The notes under the pieces are model-generated. The model did not search any database, had not been told where the DNA came from, and was given only the letters and a program-made list of their open reading frames with translations. DNA of 64,000 nt from Adiantum capillus-veneris (Eukaryota > Streptophyta > Polypodiopsida > Polypodiales > Pteridaceae), in the NCBI GenBank assembly GCA_014529385.2, contig CM043952.1:68577370-68641369 (forward strand), given 5' to 3'. Positions 10,251 to 23,200 of this stretch are shown here, one piece after another. The stretch's first letter is position 1, and each line of letters starts with the position of its first letter. A program made the position numbers and the translations under genes.

Positions 10251-11740
10251 TGGTATCAGAGCTGTGGAGCTAATTTTAGAAAAATTCGTGCATGAGGTGG
10301 GGCTACTGGGAGCTCATGAGGAAGACAACCGCATGTAGAGCCGCTTAGCAAGGGAGAATCGACCTTCGCAAAACTGGCTATAGATGGGCTTGTTTGGATC
10401 GTGCTAATGAGTTGTAGGTTTTTTGTTTCTTGCTCGCACCCTGTCACTGTCTATAGTGATGTTTGCAATCTTCTCTCCCTCAACCCACACTACCGCCATC
10501 ATCCACCTGCTGCAAAACTTGTTGAGTTCTCATTGGGGTTGCCCAAGGTCACCCAATTAGGGTTGAAATTTTAAAAAAAAGTTATGCAAGGGTTGGTGCT
10601 CAAGGTACCCAACCCCCCACCTTCTCTCCACAAGGTAGCTTAGGCAAGCTACCAATTTATTGTAGCCGAGGCAAGCAAAGGCAAACATAACACTCAAAAG
10701 TTTGTCTATAATTTTTTTTTCAAAAATCCAAGAGTTTTTAAAAGCACATATTTCTTCAATAATATTTGGCAAATATTTCCAACTATCCAAAAGGGAAATT
10801 ACAAAGAGTTGCACCATACTAGTCGGACGTTGCTATCAACACACTGCTGCTATCTACAAGGTGACAATTCTGGATGCCAGAATTGACACAATCTTTTTTT
10901 CAAAGGGATCCACATGCCTTGAACGGGTCTCATGAGATTCTTGGATACAGGGAAGGATAAGCAGCCAACCTTATCGCAAATGGAGACTCCCTCAGTAAGT
11001 TCGATGGATCCTCCATATGTTGTTTCTCCAGGGGTCTGTGTAAAATCTGAGCCCACAAGTGATAGCTTTACCTTTCCAAGTCTAGCTTGTCTCTCTCTTG
11101 ATGACACCATGGCTACCATGCCTACTCCAGTGATGGGCATGACAAAAAACACGCCATGGACCTCATTGTTAGTAAAGCACCACTACATGGTAGTCCAATG
11201 CTTGCAACAGTACCTACAAGTGTGTATCAATCATATGCACCTATGGGTCCTCATGCTCATGTAGATCCTACCCCTCCCATTTTTTCAACAGCTTATGCTC
11301 CACGATCTCAACACCCAAGCTCTTATTTCAATATCGGATAGTGTTAGCATGTCACATCCGATGTCTGCTATGCCTAGGGCCACACATATGAACCTTGGGC
11401 CACCACATCGTACAACATTGTACACAACTTGGAACTCAAGGGCTGCATATATTCCAAACCCAATGCCAATACCTACTCCACATGTAGTTTTGAGAGCACC
11501 TTTACCCACAATGCCTGCTCACTTAGGTGACTTGGCAACATTTGCTCAAGCTATCGGTCGATCTATTGCTGAGAATATGTGTAACACACCTGATAGAGAG
11601 CCTAGAATTAAGGTAGTACAAATATCCAAACTCACACAAAAGTTTAGTGAAAATGGGGATGTGCGGAAGCATATCGAAGTGTTTGAACAAATATGCGATT
11701 TTGGAGAACACAATATCTGCATAAGAGTAATGCTTTAAGC
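10251..11740 (+). mobile_element. LTR-retrotransposon fragment: PBS, leader and N-terminal gag
   Basis: A perfect tRNA-iMet primer binding site, TGGTATCAGAGC, is at 10251-10262. About 680 bp later a proline/methionine-rich gag begins. It is readable as SPMLATVPTSVYQSYAPMG (frame at 11180-11340), then after a frame change near 11340 as HPMSAMPRATHMNLGPPHRT and, at 11610-11738, RIKVVQISKLTQKF, DVRKHIEVFEQICDFGEHN. The last segment resembles the start of the capsid domain of retrotransposon gag. A stop at 11736-11738 and loss of all later domains show it is truncated; nothing of pol follows. Confidence 0.6.
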
Positions 11741-13007
11741 CTAACCTTAAGGAGTCTTACCACGCACCGAGCGAGTTTTTCCGAGCAAAGACAAACCCGA
11801 GCAAGTGTTTGTACGCAATGAGTAAATTTTATAATCAATAGAATATTTATTGTTTGTTATATATTGCTGCACTACAATAAAAATAGTTTTCAATGGATAG
11901 ACTACCTCCTAAATTCCAAAAGATCAAAATTTACTTTGAAAAAAGTAGCGCAATATTTGAAAATATTATCTTCTGGCTCAATCTCTATTTATTTAACTAT
12001 AATCTCCTCTGCTTCTACTCTTCTTTGGCTTGGATTTTTCTTCCTTGGGCTTCACATGTTTCAGCATGAAGTAAGATTGATAGACTAATAAGAGATCTAG
12101 ACCTTTACTTAATTCTAAAGTGATTCTATGTTTCCTTTTTGTAAGGTAAGTGCTCCCTTGTCTAGTACTTTGGTTCTTGATTCTCATTTATACTTGAGAG
12201 CATGTGCATCCTTCCTCCTCTTAGCCACATCAATTTGATAGCAATTTATTGCACCTCATTAGTTCATTTATACATCAATCATCCCTTCTATGTCGTCTTG
12301 CCCTGCCCATACTATAAGGTTGTGATCTTCATACAAGGGCATCCTTTTTACACGACACATGTCCAACGAACGCCATTAATTATGAAAGAATTTTTTTGTT
12401 ACAATAAAATCATGTTTTTCTTTAATTGACCAATATATGCCTTTTGTAATCAATTTACAAAAACAAAAATCAAAATTAATAGAGTTCTATGTCTAAAATT
12501 TTCAAGAAATACACCTCATATTTGAAAAAAGTTAGTTGGAAACAAATAAAATATTGAGGATCTTTTTACCATACAATGTGACAACTTCAAGCTTCAATTG
12601 GACAATTTCTTTCACAAAGATTGAAGAAGCTGCTCCTTTCCATTTTGAATCATTGTTTGAAAAAATATGGCAGATGTCAGGAAGGCCATAGCATCCATCA
12701 CACAATGGGCACATCATTGTCGGAATATGCTTTACATCTTTGCTCATGTGGAATATTCCTGCCGCCACCAATTATAAAAGGCAAATTCAGCTCCAATCTA
12801 TGAAGATCAAAACCATGCCATACCCTAAAAGGTGGTACTAGAGCCTTCTTCAAATCTGGAACCATAGTTTCAACAAGAGGGAGGGCCACTAAAATGACTT
12901 TGCATACTACTTTGTTTGCAGCAAATTCAGTCTGTTTTGAGCTTGTGTCTGGTCGCTATAAGGTGGTATCCATAAGAAAAAACAATGCGAAGTGAGAGAA
13001 GATGCTT

Positions 13008-13090
<83 letters not shown>

Positions 13091-13450
13091 CAAAATGAGA
13101 AACAATATCACTATCATTGGGCAAAAATTCATTAAAAACCAGGCCTTAAGTGTATTTTTAAGGGTCAAAGTCAAAAATTCCAGGCTAGTTTTGAGGGTGG
13201 CATTGAAGAAAACTGGCTAAATTTGGAGGATTTTAGTGTAAAACTCCGTAAAAAACCAAATTTTTTCGTTAACATATTCAATGTTCTTTTTTCCATTGGT
13301 TTTTACAAAAGTTTTTGGTGAACAAATATTTACTCATAGGATCCTCTCTCTCTCTCTCTCTCTCTCTCTTTCAAGTTATAACCAAAACTCCTATTAACAA
13401 TTTAATTGGTCTGAATCTTCCAATCATTCAAATTGTCTTGCTAGAAAGTG
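11741..13450. other. No gene recognised; CT microsatellites
   Basis: AT-rich sequence with short frames only. Two CT tracts lie at 13011-13085 and 13344-13369. On the minus strand at 12532-12890, frames reading MCPLCDGCYGLPDICHIF and VWHGFDLHRLELNLPF could be an exon remnant, but I could not assign them. Confidence 0.45.
13011..13085. repeat. (CT)n microsatellite, 75 bp
   Basis: About 37 uninterrupted CT units. Translated frames through it give Ser/Leu or Arg/Glu runs, which are not genes. Confidence 0.97.
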
Positions 13451-14957
13451 GATATTTACAGCATGACTCCATCAATGTTGATGACTAGCCTGTCGTACGG
13501 ATATGGCACGTTAAAAAGAAGCTAAACTATAAACTATCAGATAATGGCTCGACCTAAAACACAGTCAGCAGGCAGCATGGACATGTTTTTCCCCACAACT
13601 CAGCAGTTTAAGTCTTCTAGTGAAAATCGACTTAGACAAAGAAGACAACCCCATCAAACCTTTCTTGACAAGTGGGGACTCAAGTACTTGAGCACTTTTG
13701 ACACCTTAACATTGTCTCCTCCAAATGCCTTCTTAAGGGGAGGATTACATAAGATCGATGATTTCTCAGTACTACTATGGAGCTTGTGTGCCTTGATGTA
13801 GTCCCTACTAGCTTGAGGGCATCATACCTCGTGGTCTCCGAGGTTTGCAAGATGGGAGCCAGGCTAGAGGAGACCCTATAGAGGATTTGAGTGCCACCTC
13901 TAGGCTCAAGCTTGGGTCGGACTCTAGAGTGGTTTTGAGTTTGGCCTTGGACACTTTCTTGCTCATTTATCCATCATCCTCCATATCTCCCCCTCAAGCG
14001 AGTGGTAAAGCTCAAGAGAGAAGAGCTAAGTTTTGTAGGATTATAGAGTAGGATAACATCGTCCAGATGGTAGCAAAAAAACATGCCAAATATTGTCATA
14101 GATGGCTGTCCATCTACATCATTGACATATTCATTGACACCATTCGCTTTTGTGTTTCCTTCATGCTAGTCCCCATCATCACTTGGGATTGATCCATTGA
14201 AGGAAGTTGTAAGAAGTCTATCTCTGACGAACAATTCAACATGAGTTGACAAATTGCAAGTAACATCATTGGCAAAGGAAGTCGATACTTCTTCTTTGAT
14301 GCTACCCAGGTCTTGCATGCACATTTGATTCTTTTTTTTTTAAGTCCTCCATTTCTATTTGACTTTTGAATATGCCCTTGCCTTTGGGGACAAAATGATG
14401 GTTGGAATTGATGATTGGAATTTACATTCAATGACAATAAAAGTTGCAAACTGCGGATCCATCATTTATGCCAAGGTGAGAAATTCCTCTGATGGTAATG
14501 CTTGGTCCAAAAAAGGTCTTCTTCTTTACTTTGGGATCCACCCGAGGCTCATCGTAGTACATGACAACATAGAAGAAATTTCCCTTTTCTGTCAAGGTCA
14601 GAGTTCAGGGGCAGCGGATCCTGGCCCTCCATCTCACCCTCATTACTAGACAAAATTAGCTTGCACAACAGTTCGATGCTTGACACCTCAGCACCCGGAA
14701 TAATTGTATGCCTCGTCCAATCAATGGAAACCATCATTGCCAATGATTGCATGGCAACTCAGCTCTCGGAATCATCGCTCGTCTGCCCCAATGATCGCAC
14801 ACCAAATCAGCACAAGTAATAAACGAGTGGGGACGTGGTGCAGCTGAGCACATGGTGGGGCCTTCAACAGACTCACTCACAAGGTAGTGCATGAGGTGGA
14901 GGATGAACGTGCAAGAAGAGCAGCCTATTGGCCCCCCGACCCTTGATGGCCGTGAAT
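13451..14957. other. No gene recognised
   Basis: Open frames up to about 110 codons occur on both strands, but none has a recognisable domain, a repeated pattern or a neighbour that would support it. Several GGATCC sites and a poly-T run at 14331-14341 are present. Confidence 0.4.
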
Positions 14958-15103
14958 GGTCCCTCAATCCTCCTCCCTCATGGCTCCCGGCATCCGCCGG
15001 TCGCCAAGGGGTCGAAGGATTATGGGGAATGGTCCCTCAATCCTCCTCCCTCATGGCTCCCGACATCCGCCGATTTCCAAGGTGTCGAAGGATTATGGGG
15101 AAT
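14958..15103 (+). repeat. 73-bp tandem repeat, two copies
   Basis: Units 14958-15030 and 15031-15103 both run from GGTCCCTCAATCCTCCTCCC through ATGGCTCCCG and CATCCGCCG to TCGAAGGATTATGGGGAAT. A fragment of a third follows (GGTCC at 15104). The period is not a multiple of three, so all three frames stay open across the array, which explains the overlapping open frames. Confidence 0.9.
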
Positions 15104-15159
15104 GGTCCTTGAAGGACCATTTCTTGCCCCGTAAAATTGAAATTCATGCACAAACCTGA

Positions 15160-15846
15160 GTCGACAACAACTTGATTTCCATTTCTCCTTGAAGTAGAGA
15201 TTGTTGATGGGGTGCATTTGATTTCTTCACTGGGATACATGCTATAGCATAAGTTTCAATTGTGTAGTACAACAAAGGGGTTCTGATCGAGTATCCAGTG
15301 CTCATGTTTGTGCCCATCCATTGAGGGCTTTTCTGTTGCAACTCCTTGACTTGGTAGGAGGGAGTCTTCGCCACGGACTGTTTGCCTTTCATCATGTGTT
15401 GTGACGAATTGATCTTTAGCATGCGCAAAGGGTGCAGGATTATTGCCTTGCGCACCGTGGCTTGCAGTTTTCTTAAAGGATGCAGCATACACATTCGCTT
15501 GCAATTGGCTCAGAGGATGCAGAGGCGGTTTCTTCACCCAGGTCCTCTTGCCCTTCATCTCCATTTTGCGGCAGGAGGTCGCCATCATCTTCTCCTCTTT
15601 GCGGTGGGAGGCGTCCGACATCTTCTTGGGGGGCTGCACCATCTTCGGCAACACCTTTTGCATCACCTTCAAGGTGAAATTTAGCACCTGCATTGCATGC
15701 AGGGAGATTACCTTGTTCTGTGCATGGGGAGTTGTGAAGGAGAGACAAGAGAGAGAGGAGGATGGTGCAAGAGAGAGAGGAGGATGGTGCAGAGAAAGGA
15801 GGGGAGCCACCCTCCTTTCGACCGACCATCCGACCCCTTGATACCA
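15160..15846 (-). mobile_element. Possible minus-strand retroelement leader/ORF with PBS-like site
   Basis: At 15836-15846 the minus strand reads TGGTATCAAGG, close to the tRNA-iMet primer binding site, with TG at 15847 where an LTR could end. Reading left on the minus strand, a frame of about 180 codons (15810-15256) is rich in Lys/Met/Gln and includes EHWILDQNPFVV. Further left comes NGNQVVVDSG at about 15150-15180. These echo protease-type motifs but are too weak to call. No matching LTR was found. Confidence 0.3.
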
Positions 15847-17954
15847 TGTAGAAAATAGTGATAGGGATGCACGATTCTTTTGATTATGAAGTTAACTATG
15901 TTTATAATGTTTGTGTGTGTGTTTCCTTTTTGCATGCCAGGTTGTGAGGGGAAGGACTTGGTTGGGGGCTCCTGCAGGCAACGGAGGGGTGCAGGCAGAG
16001 AGAGAAGAGCCGGGAGGGGGTGAGACTGGCAAAAAAGGGAGGTGCACGGTGCTGCTGTTGGTGGAGGTCGAGACAGTTGCGGGCAGAAACCGAAGAAGGG
16101 TTGAACGAAGGAGTAAGGGAGGTGGCAGTGGAGAGGAAGGTTCCAAGGGGGGAAGGGAGCGGGGGCAAAGAGAGAAAACAGGTTGGCGTAGCCCTACTTA
16201 ATAGGATTTAGTTCACAATAGAAACTCTCAGAAAGAGCACGCGCCAGTGCAGTATGACGCAGTTTCTTGAGCAAAGTCAACAGCAAGGAGGCCCGCAGAG
16301 TTAAAAAGAAAGTGGACCGCTCCCCCCTACTTCTGCTGACTTGCATGCTCATTGCCACTCTCTCTCCCCAGCCGACCGTGCAGACTTTCACTTTCGATGT
16401 CTAGCGCAGCTAGCTCTCTCCTTTATTTTTTGAGAGAGAGAGAGAAGTAAGTGTTACCCAATTTTAGAAAAGGAATAGGAGACAAATCATGGAAAGATGC
16501 CATTCATGCATTAGATTCAAAAGAAAGGGGAAGCTAAGGGTGGTGGGCAAAGGCCTCCACCTGCGATGACGCACGTGGAAAGACAATGCAGTAGTGATGG
16601 GGACGCACACAGCAACAGACACGGGCACGCCTGGTAGGACAAGGGATACGCGGTGGGGAAGCTAGATGTTGCACTACTTTTTATATTACAGCAGAGACGT
16701 CAAAGTATGATCAAAGAAGCCGTGCAGGTGGAGTGGCTAGCGAAACAAGTCTCGCTGTGAAGCAGCTCATGCGAGCTCGACCGCAACATACAATTTTACT
16801 CTAGATGTCAAAGCGATGAAGAAACTCGAGGCATCTACAGAGATTCTAGCTAATAAAATTGAAGGTAAGCCAGTAGTAGGTAGCATATACAAAAACTCTC
16901 TAAGAGAGAGGATAGTTTCCTACACAGACACAAGTGGGAAATGGATCATCTATTATAATTTCTCCGTGGAGGATGTAGGGACGACTGCGATGGCAGTTTG
17001 TCAAGCAAAGAGGCCAGTTGAGGCTGCGTCCACTTGGTGGGAGGTGGGAGGCGTTGAAGAGAAGATCCTCCATCAGGAGTCCATCTACAGAGCTGAGAGC
17101 CATAGAGAGGCATCAAAGCGAGCAAGGGTGCAAGTAGGAGTTGCAGAAGAGTACGTACTACTACTGCTATTGAGCAAAGCGAGCATGGCAACGTCCTGCA
17201 GCAACAACTTGGTGTTCTTGATCTTCATCGTCACTTCCTCAGGGAGAGATTTCTGTTGATCCTCAGTCCCTCACCCTCACTTCATCTTCATCGCTTGTTG
17301 CCCCGCTAGAGATCCTTTGTCCTCCTTTATTATACCTCTTGAGTCCCAACCCTAAGTAATGTATGTTTGCGCATTCAAATATTTAGCCTGCATGTATGTA
17401 CCTACGATTTTAGAGAGTAGGGGGATATATTAAAAAAAGGGGGGGGTGCATGGTGCGCAAAAGAGGTGCATATCAGAAAAGTGAAAGGGTTGTGGAGAGG
17501 GAGGGAATTTTTCCAACTAATAATACAATATATTTAAATGTGAGCCAATATGTATTGAGAGAGAGAGAGAGGGAGAGAGAGAAATGTGATTTAGCAGTTG
17601 CACTTCTCCGGTCTCCTTTCGCACCTCTACCTGTCCTCTCTAGAAGTTTTGAATTCTTGCATCGCAGGAGCGCGTGCTTTCCCTCTCCTACTTTGCTTTG
17701 TCCAACAACCACCACGATTCTTCACACTTGATGCTTAATCGGGTTGGGGTAAAACCTACTCAAGCCGCATCACCAAAAATGATAGTGCGACAAGAGATTA
17801 GGTCGGGCTACGTCAACATGCAAAATCTCTACTTGTGACAGAGTTCAAGGTTGGGTGACGCACATCAGCACAAATATGTTGATCTTACATCATGCACGAT
17901 CTCTGCCTCCTCAGCCTCTTTTCTTCTAGGCTTCCTTTGCCCATATGCAATCCC

Positions 17955-18023
<69 letters not shown>

Positions 18024-18578
18024 CATCTCTCTCCAACTCTCGAAAAAAAAAGTCCAAACCAACGCGAGCTCTTTCAGAGACTTTTCTTTTAAAGAGATTA
18101 AGAGAGAGAGATGAGAGAGAAAGAGAGGGGGAGGGGTTGGAAAAAAAAACCTAGGTTTAGTGTAATCCCACCTACAAATTTTTAGATTTACCTCTAAATT
18201 TTTGCCAAGTTTTCAGAACAAAGTTTTTTTCAAGCACCAGTCCCTGCGTGTAAGAGCCGGCATCTCTTTCAAAGAGATTTTATGAAGGGTTTTGTTTATA
18301 CTGTACAGTTGTTGAAAATGACGACGGTTAAACTTGAGGACCTTCTTACCTCATCTATTGTGAGTTTCCTTGCCCAACTCCTTCAAAATCAAGTTTTTCA
18401 ATGATTAGGACCCTTAGATTTACCTTTCCTAGCTAGACAAAGTTGTCTCAACGTGGCACAATGTTGTTTGTTGTAGCACAACCAACCTCCTAGTTACCCC
18501 TTGGAGGGGGTCACATATGGGGTGCTAAGGACCGAGGCTTGGGTCACATCATTCTGCAAGAGGACACATACAATTCTA
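15847..18578. other. No gene recognised; microsatellite-rich
   Basis: Contains purine-rich sequence at 15950-16190, GA tracts near 16432-16446 and 17558-17582, and a CT tract at 17957-18021. A 147-codon plus-strand frame at 16816-17259 and an overlapping minus-strand frame starting MKIKNTKLLLQDVAMLALL near 17230 show no domain I recognise. Confidence 0.4.
17957..18021. repeat. (CT)n microsatellite, about 65 bp
   Basis: Uninterrupted CT dinucleotide tract. Open frames across it are poly(Ser-Leu) and antisense poly(Arg-Glu) artefacts. Confidence 0.97.
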
Positions 18579-18583
18579 GACTA
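18579..18583. repeat. Target-site duplication GACTA (left)
   Basis: Matches GACTA at 24105-24109 on the other side of the Copia element, as expected for 5-bp staggered integration. Confidence 0.9.
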
Positions 18584-18775
18584 TGTTGGGGTATAAAGCC
18601 CAATGTGGTCGCCCAGGTAAGTGGGCGGGCCGCCAAGTATGTACACATATTCTTTTGTTAAAACCTAATAAGAACTCACTATGCTCTACACATTACAGTA
18701 GAGTGAGTTCACCATATCGTCGTGCTCTTATTCTCGCACTCTCTCTCGCGTCGCACTTCCGCTCGTACTCCTTCA
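18584..18775 (+). repeat. 5' LTR of the Copia element (192 bp)
   Basis: Starts TGTTGGGGTATAAAGCCC and ends ACTCCTTCA, with TG...CA ends. TATAAA at 18592-18597 lies very close to the left end. The U5 part is CT-rich with CTCTCTCTCGCG. It pairs with 23913-24104. Confidence 0.95.
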
Positions 18776-18777
18776 AC

Positions 18778-18790
18778 TGGTATCAGAGCT
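18778..18790 (+). promoter_or_regulatory. Primer binding site, tRNA-iMet type
   Basis: TGGTATCAGAGCT begins two bases after the 5' LTR, the standard position and sequence for plant Copia elements. Confidence 0.95.
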
Positions 18791-19845
18791 CAGATCGAGG
18801 CTCGGGGCAGCACTGCAGGAGGCTAGAGTCACCAGCTCAGATTGGAGTGAAATTCGACAGGCAAAGACACGGTCCCAAATCTTGTGGGATAGCCCGTATG
18901 GCTAGGTGTGCTCGGAATTTCATTCTGAGGTCATCTCGGTCACCGTTGGGCTTCGACAAAGTTCTGCACATGCCATTTTTGACTACGTGGTCTACGAAAT
19001 TTTGGGGTTTTCGGCCTACGATTGCAGGTGCTGAGGATATTGACACTCCCAGAGTGTTGATTTGTGGCTCTCTACACATCGAAGGACGGCTCACAGTTCT
19101 TGGAGGCGTGTCACATACGACACGGGCGCATCTACACACAGACTGTAGGCGACATCCACTAGTTCATCAGGCAGCTTGTGTTTGCTGCTTGATATTCCAG
19201 ATTTCATCCTGACATTGTAGGTACGTCCACTTGGGATGTATTGTCAGAGATGATGTATGTCTGTTGAGGGTTTGCTAGCTGTGAGTCACGCAGGAAACAG
19301 CGGTTACAACATACAGTTGGAAATTTGTGGATGTATGACTTTGTGGGAAGTCTATGTACTGTCAGATTTACTGCAGCCTTTGTTGAGGGTCGAGTGAGGT
19401 TTTATCGAGCTGGGGGATTCTCGAATGTTGAGATCCTTTCGGTGATACAGGTCTTGGAGCGATCCGTCGAGCACCCTTAGATAGGCAACTAGGATGTATT
19501 GACTGTGAGTTAGACAGTTGGGATTGCATCTTTGCTTTACTGCCGTTGAGGCATTGTCGCAGTCTATGCTTACAGGACAGTGACAGGGCAGTCAGAGACA
19601 GTATAGGTGCAGGACAGGTTTACCCACAGCTTGCAGTGTTAGAGAGAGAGTGGTTTTTTGAGCTGTTTTTTGGTCTGTTTTTTAGTACACCAGAGCCATT
19701 TTACAAAGGAGACTCTGCCGAAATTTATGCAAAATCTGAAGCTTTCTTGGTTCATTTGACAGGTTGATATTGGTTCAGAGTTCAGTTTACAGGGGAAACT
19801 CTGCCGAAATTTTCCCAGGAGAGTAAACCATTGTGAAGCGTAGCT
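18791..19845 (+). other. Long untranslated leader of the Copia element
   Basis: A 1,055-bp leader precedes gag. It holds an open frame of about 200 codons running from the LTR (18583-19212) that has no domain and probably is not translated. Near 19690-19820 the phrase ACTCTGCCGAAATTT occurs twice. The segment 19388-19450 and the CTCTGCC motif also occur in the leader of the Gypsy element at 40856-41083. Confidence 0.6.
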
Positions 19846-20253
19846 ATGACTGGATCACAAGACACTGCTCTTTACAATATCAAGAAGCTGGATGGAACCA
19901 ATTTCCCATTGTGGAAGAAGCAGATTTGGCACGTGTTGGTACAAAAGAAGCAGATACAACCTATAAAGCTCAAGGGGATAAAACCAGAAGATATGGACGA
20001 AGATGAATGGAGCAAAATGGATGAATTGGCACTTTCTACCATTATGCTGACTTTGGCAGAAAGCGTTTACTTCAATGTAGCAGACGAGATGTCGACTTAT
20101 CAAGCATGGTTAAAGCTGAGTGATCTTTATGAGAAGCAGAGTGCAGCTTCACAGGTATACTGGCTTAAGAAGCTTGTAGACTTGAAGATGAAAGAAGGGA
20201 CACCTATGTCCAATCATCTGAATGAATTCAACACCATCTACAGTCAGTTGTGA
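19846..20253 (+). pseudogene. Copia gag, N-terminal part ending at an in-frame TGA
   Basis: The ATG at 19846 opens a 135-codon frame beginning MTGSQDTALYNIKKLDGTNF, then PLWKKQIWHVLVQKK. It matches the DUF4219/UBN2-type gag of plant Copia elements (KLDGTNFPLWK, SDLYEKQSA, VYWLKKLVDLKM, NHLNEFNTIYSQL). TGA at 20251-20253 stops it, but the same frame continues without interruption to 23826. The TGA is followed by TCT. It could be a recent nonsense mutation or, less likely, a readthrough site. Gag forms the virus-like particle in the cytoplasm. Confidence 0.9.
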
Positions 20254-23200
20254 TCTCAAGGTGTCAAGTTATATGAACCTGTTAGAGCTATGTTCCTGTT
20301 GATCACATTGCTGGAAATTTGGGACACTTTTCGCACAACTTTGAGTAATTCTGCACCTCCAGATGGTTTGAACATAGCAGGTGTAGAAGGAAGTCTGCTT
20401 ACTGAAGAAACCAATAGAAAGACAATGGACAAAGGCAAAGGAACAGCCTTAGTTGTCAGGGGAAGGACCAAAGAAAAGTACAAAGGTGGAAAGAGGAATC
20501 AGTCTCGTAGCAAGTCCCGCAGTGCTAAAGGCAAGAGTGACATAGAATGCTACCATTGTGGCAAGAAGGGTCACATGAAAAGAGTCTGCAGAGAATGGAA
20601 AGCAAAAAAAGGCAAAGAGAAATCTGAAGACCATGGTGAGAAGAACAAGTCCTCAGTGAAGATTCAAGAAATAAATGTGACAAACACTGTTGCAGAGGAT
20701 GACAGTCTAGTGTCAGGAGACATCTACTTCTTGAAGAATACAATGGACTCAGTTCTTCTTACAACATCTGATGGAAATGCACTGAGTGACTGGATTATAG
20801 ACTCAGGGGCATCACTTCATGTGTCTCCAAACAAGGAGTGGTTTACCTCTTATGTGACCACTAAAGATCATGTTCGGCTAGGCAATGGGCAGACATGTGA
20901 GATCTTAGGTGTTGGAGATGTTCAATTGAAGTTTCAGAATGGCTCTTCTTTCACGCTGAAGAATGTGAGACATGTTCCCGCAATTACAAAGAGCTTGATC
21001 AACACAGGTTTACTTGATGATGCTGGCTACGTCACCACTTTTGGACAGAACATGTGGAAGATATCCAAGGGTTCTATGACAGTAGCACATGGAGTAAAGT
21101 CTGGAGGACTTTACATGATTTATGTATCAAATGTCTCTAAAAATGTAATCAATGTAACCGAGCATCCGAACGTTTCTTTGTGGCATAGCCGGTTAGGACA
21201 TATGTCCAAGAAGGGAATGGAAATCTTGTCTCGTTCTGGTTATTTTCCTGGATTTTCATTTAATGATTTTGAATTCTGTGAACAGTGTCTGTATGGTAAG
21301 CAAGCACAGCAGCCACATAAGCATAGAAGCAATAGAAGAGATACACAGTTGGCACTTGTTCATAGTGATTTGTGTGGACCTATGCCTAACCTATCTCTAG
21401 GGGGAGCTTCTTACTTTATGACATTTATGGATGATTACTCGAGGAAAGTATGGGTTTACTTTCTCAAGCACAAGGATGAAGCGTTTAGTGTTTTCAAAAC
21501 GTTTGTGACACTTGTGGAGAATCAGAGTGGCAAGAAGGTTAAATGCTTACGCACTGACAATGGTGGAGAGTATGTTTCAAAGGCCTTTCAGGACTTTTGT
21601 GAGTCAAAAGGTATAAAACGTGAACTTACTGCTCCTTACAATCCTCCTCAAAATGGTGTTGCTGAGAGGATGAATAGGACCATACAAGAGAAGGTCAGAA
21701 GTATGTTGTCTAATGCACAACTGCCAAATGGGTTTCGGGCTGACGATGTATTAACAGCTGTTCATCTTGTAAATAGATCTCCTAGCAAGGTTTTACAGAA
21801 GGATTCAGTGCCAGAGATGGTATGGTCAGGCAAAATGTCCTCATACAAGCAACTCAGAGTCTTTGGCTGTGAGGCATATACTCACGTTCCAAAGGAATTT
21901 AGGAACAAACTTGAGCCAAAGAGTAGAAAGTGCATCTTTCTAGGCTATGGTAATTCTGGTGAGATGGGGTACAGACTTTGGGATCCCGAATCCAGAAAGG
22001 TTGTCCGCAGCAATGATGTTCACATTAATGAATCCAAATATCATTCTAAACCAGAGAGGGTTGAGGAGATTAGAAGAGTTGTCTTCCAAGAAGATGGACC
22101 TGCACGTGCAAGACAAAATGTCAGGGCTCAAGAGGAGAAAGGGCAAGATAGAGTGGAACCACAGGTTGTGGCTGAGCCTGAGCCACCTATTGTGCGTAGA
22201 TCTGGACGTGTCGCGCGACCTCCTGATAGGTTTGTTCCATCTATGAACTATGTCATGTTGACCGATTGCAATGAGCCTTCATGTTACAAGGAAGCAGTGC
22301 AAATGAAGGACTCCGGGAATTGGCAATTGGCCATGCAGTCAGAGATGACAGCTCTGCATAAAAACAAGACATGGAAGCTAGTTAAATTACCACAGGGCAA
22401 AAAGGCTCTACCTTGTAAATGGGATTACAGGTATAAAATCACCGCTCATGATAGTCAGCCAAAGTACAAAGCAAGGCTTGTTGCCAAGGGCTTTAAGCAA
22501 GAACAAGGCATTGACTTTGATGAAGTCTTCTCTCCGGTGGTCAAGATGACTACATTGAGATGCTTTCTTGCATTGGTTGCCATATTAGATTTGGTGTTGC
22601 ACCAAATGGATGTCAAGACAGCGTTCTTGCATGGTGATTTAGATGTGGAAATTTACATGCAGCAGCCAGAAGGGTTTGTTGACGAAGGCAAGGAAGATTG
22701 GGTATGCCAGTTGTTAAAGAGTCTTTATGGCTTAAAACAATCACCGAGGGCATGGTACCATAAATTCCACAAGTTTATGCTTTCTCAAGGCTACAAACGT
22801 AGTGAGTTCGATCACTGTCTATATACAAAGAAGGCTAAGGATGGTAGTTGGCTGATCCTTATTTTGTATGTGGATGACATGTTGATTGCTGGCAAGCACT
22901 TGGAAGAAATTTCAGCTTTGAAGTCAAAGATGGAAAAATCGTTTGACATGAAAGACATGGGTGGGGCAAGTCATATACTTGGTATGCGCATTGAGAGAGA
23001 CAGATCAAAGAAGTTGATTTGGTTATCTCAAACAGAGTATATTGATAAGGTTTTGCAACGTTTCAATATGGAGAAGGGAAAGGCACTGAGTGTTCCATTG
23101 CCACCGTATGTGAAACTTAGCAAACAAGATTGTCCTATGTCTGAGGAAGAACAGGCTGAAATGGATAAGATTCCATATGCGTCTGCAATGGGTAGTTTGA

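Noticed and set aside
12532-12771. Minus-strand MCPLCDGC...CHIFSNND resembling the CPxCD motif of anoctamin/TMEM16 proteins
   Set aside because: Only a few residues agree, no membrane segments surround it, and adjacent frames do not continue the family.
13002-13220. Ser/Leu-rich and Arg/Glu-rich open frames over CT/GA tracts (also near 17850-18154, 32265-32504, 59551-59895, 60025-60291)
   Set aside because: They exist only because dinucleotide repeats contain no stop codons in any frame.
15443-15847. Overlapping open frames on both strands of a GC-richer block
   Set aside because: Overlap in several frames reflects base composition; only the primer-site-like sequence at its right edge was kept.
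16816-17259. 147-codon plus-strand open frame and its minus-strand counterpart
   Set aside because: Neither strand shows a known domain, and there is no promoter, splice or homolog support.
18583-19212. 209-codon open frame starting in the Copia 5' LTR
   Set aside because: Spans the LTR end, the primer binding site and the leader, and has no domain; it is leader RNA.
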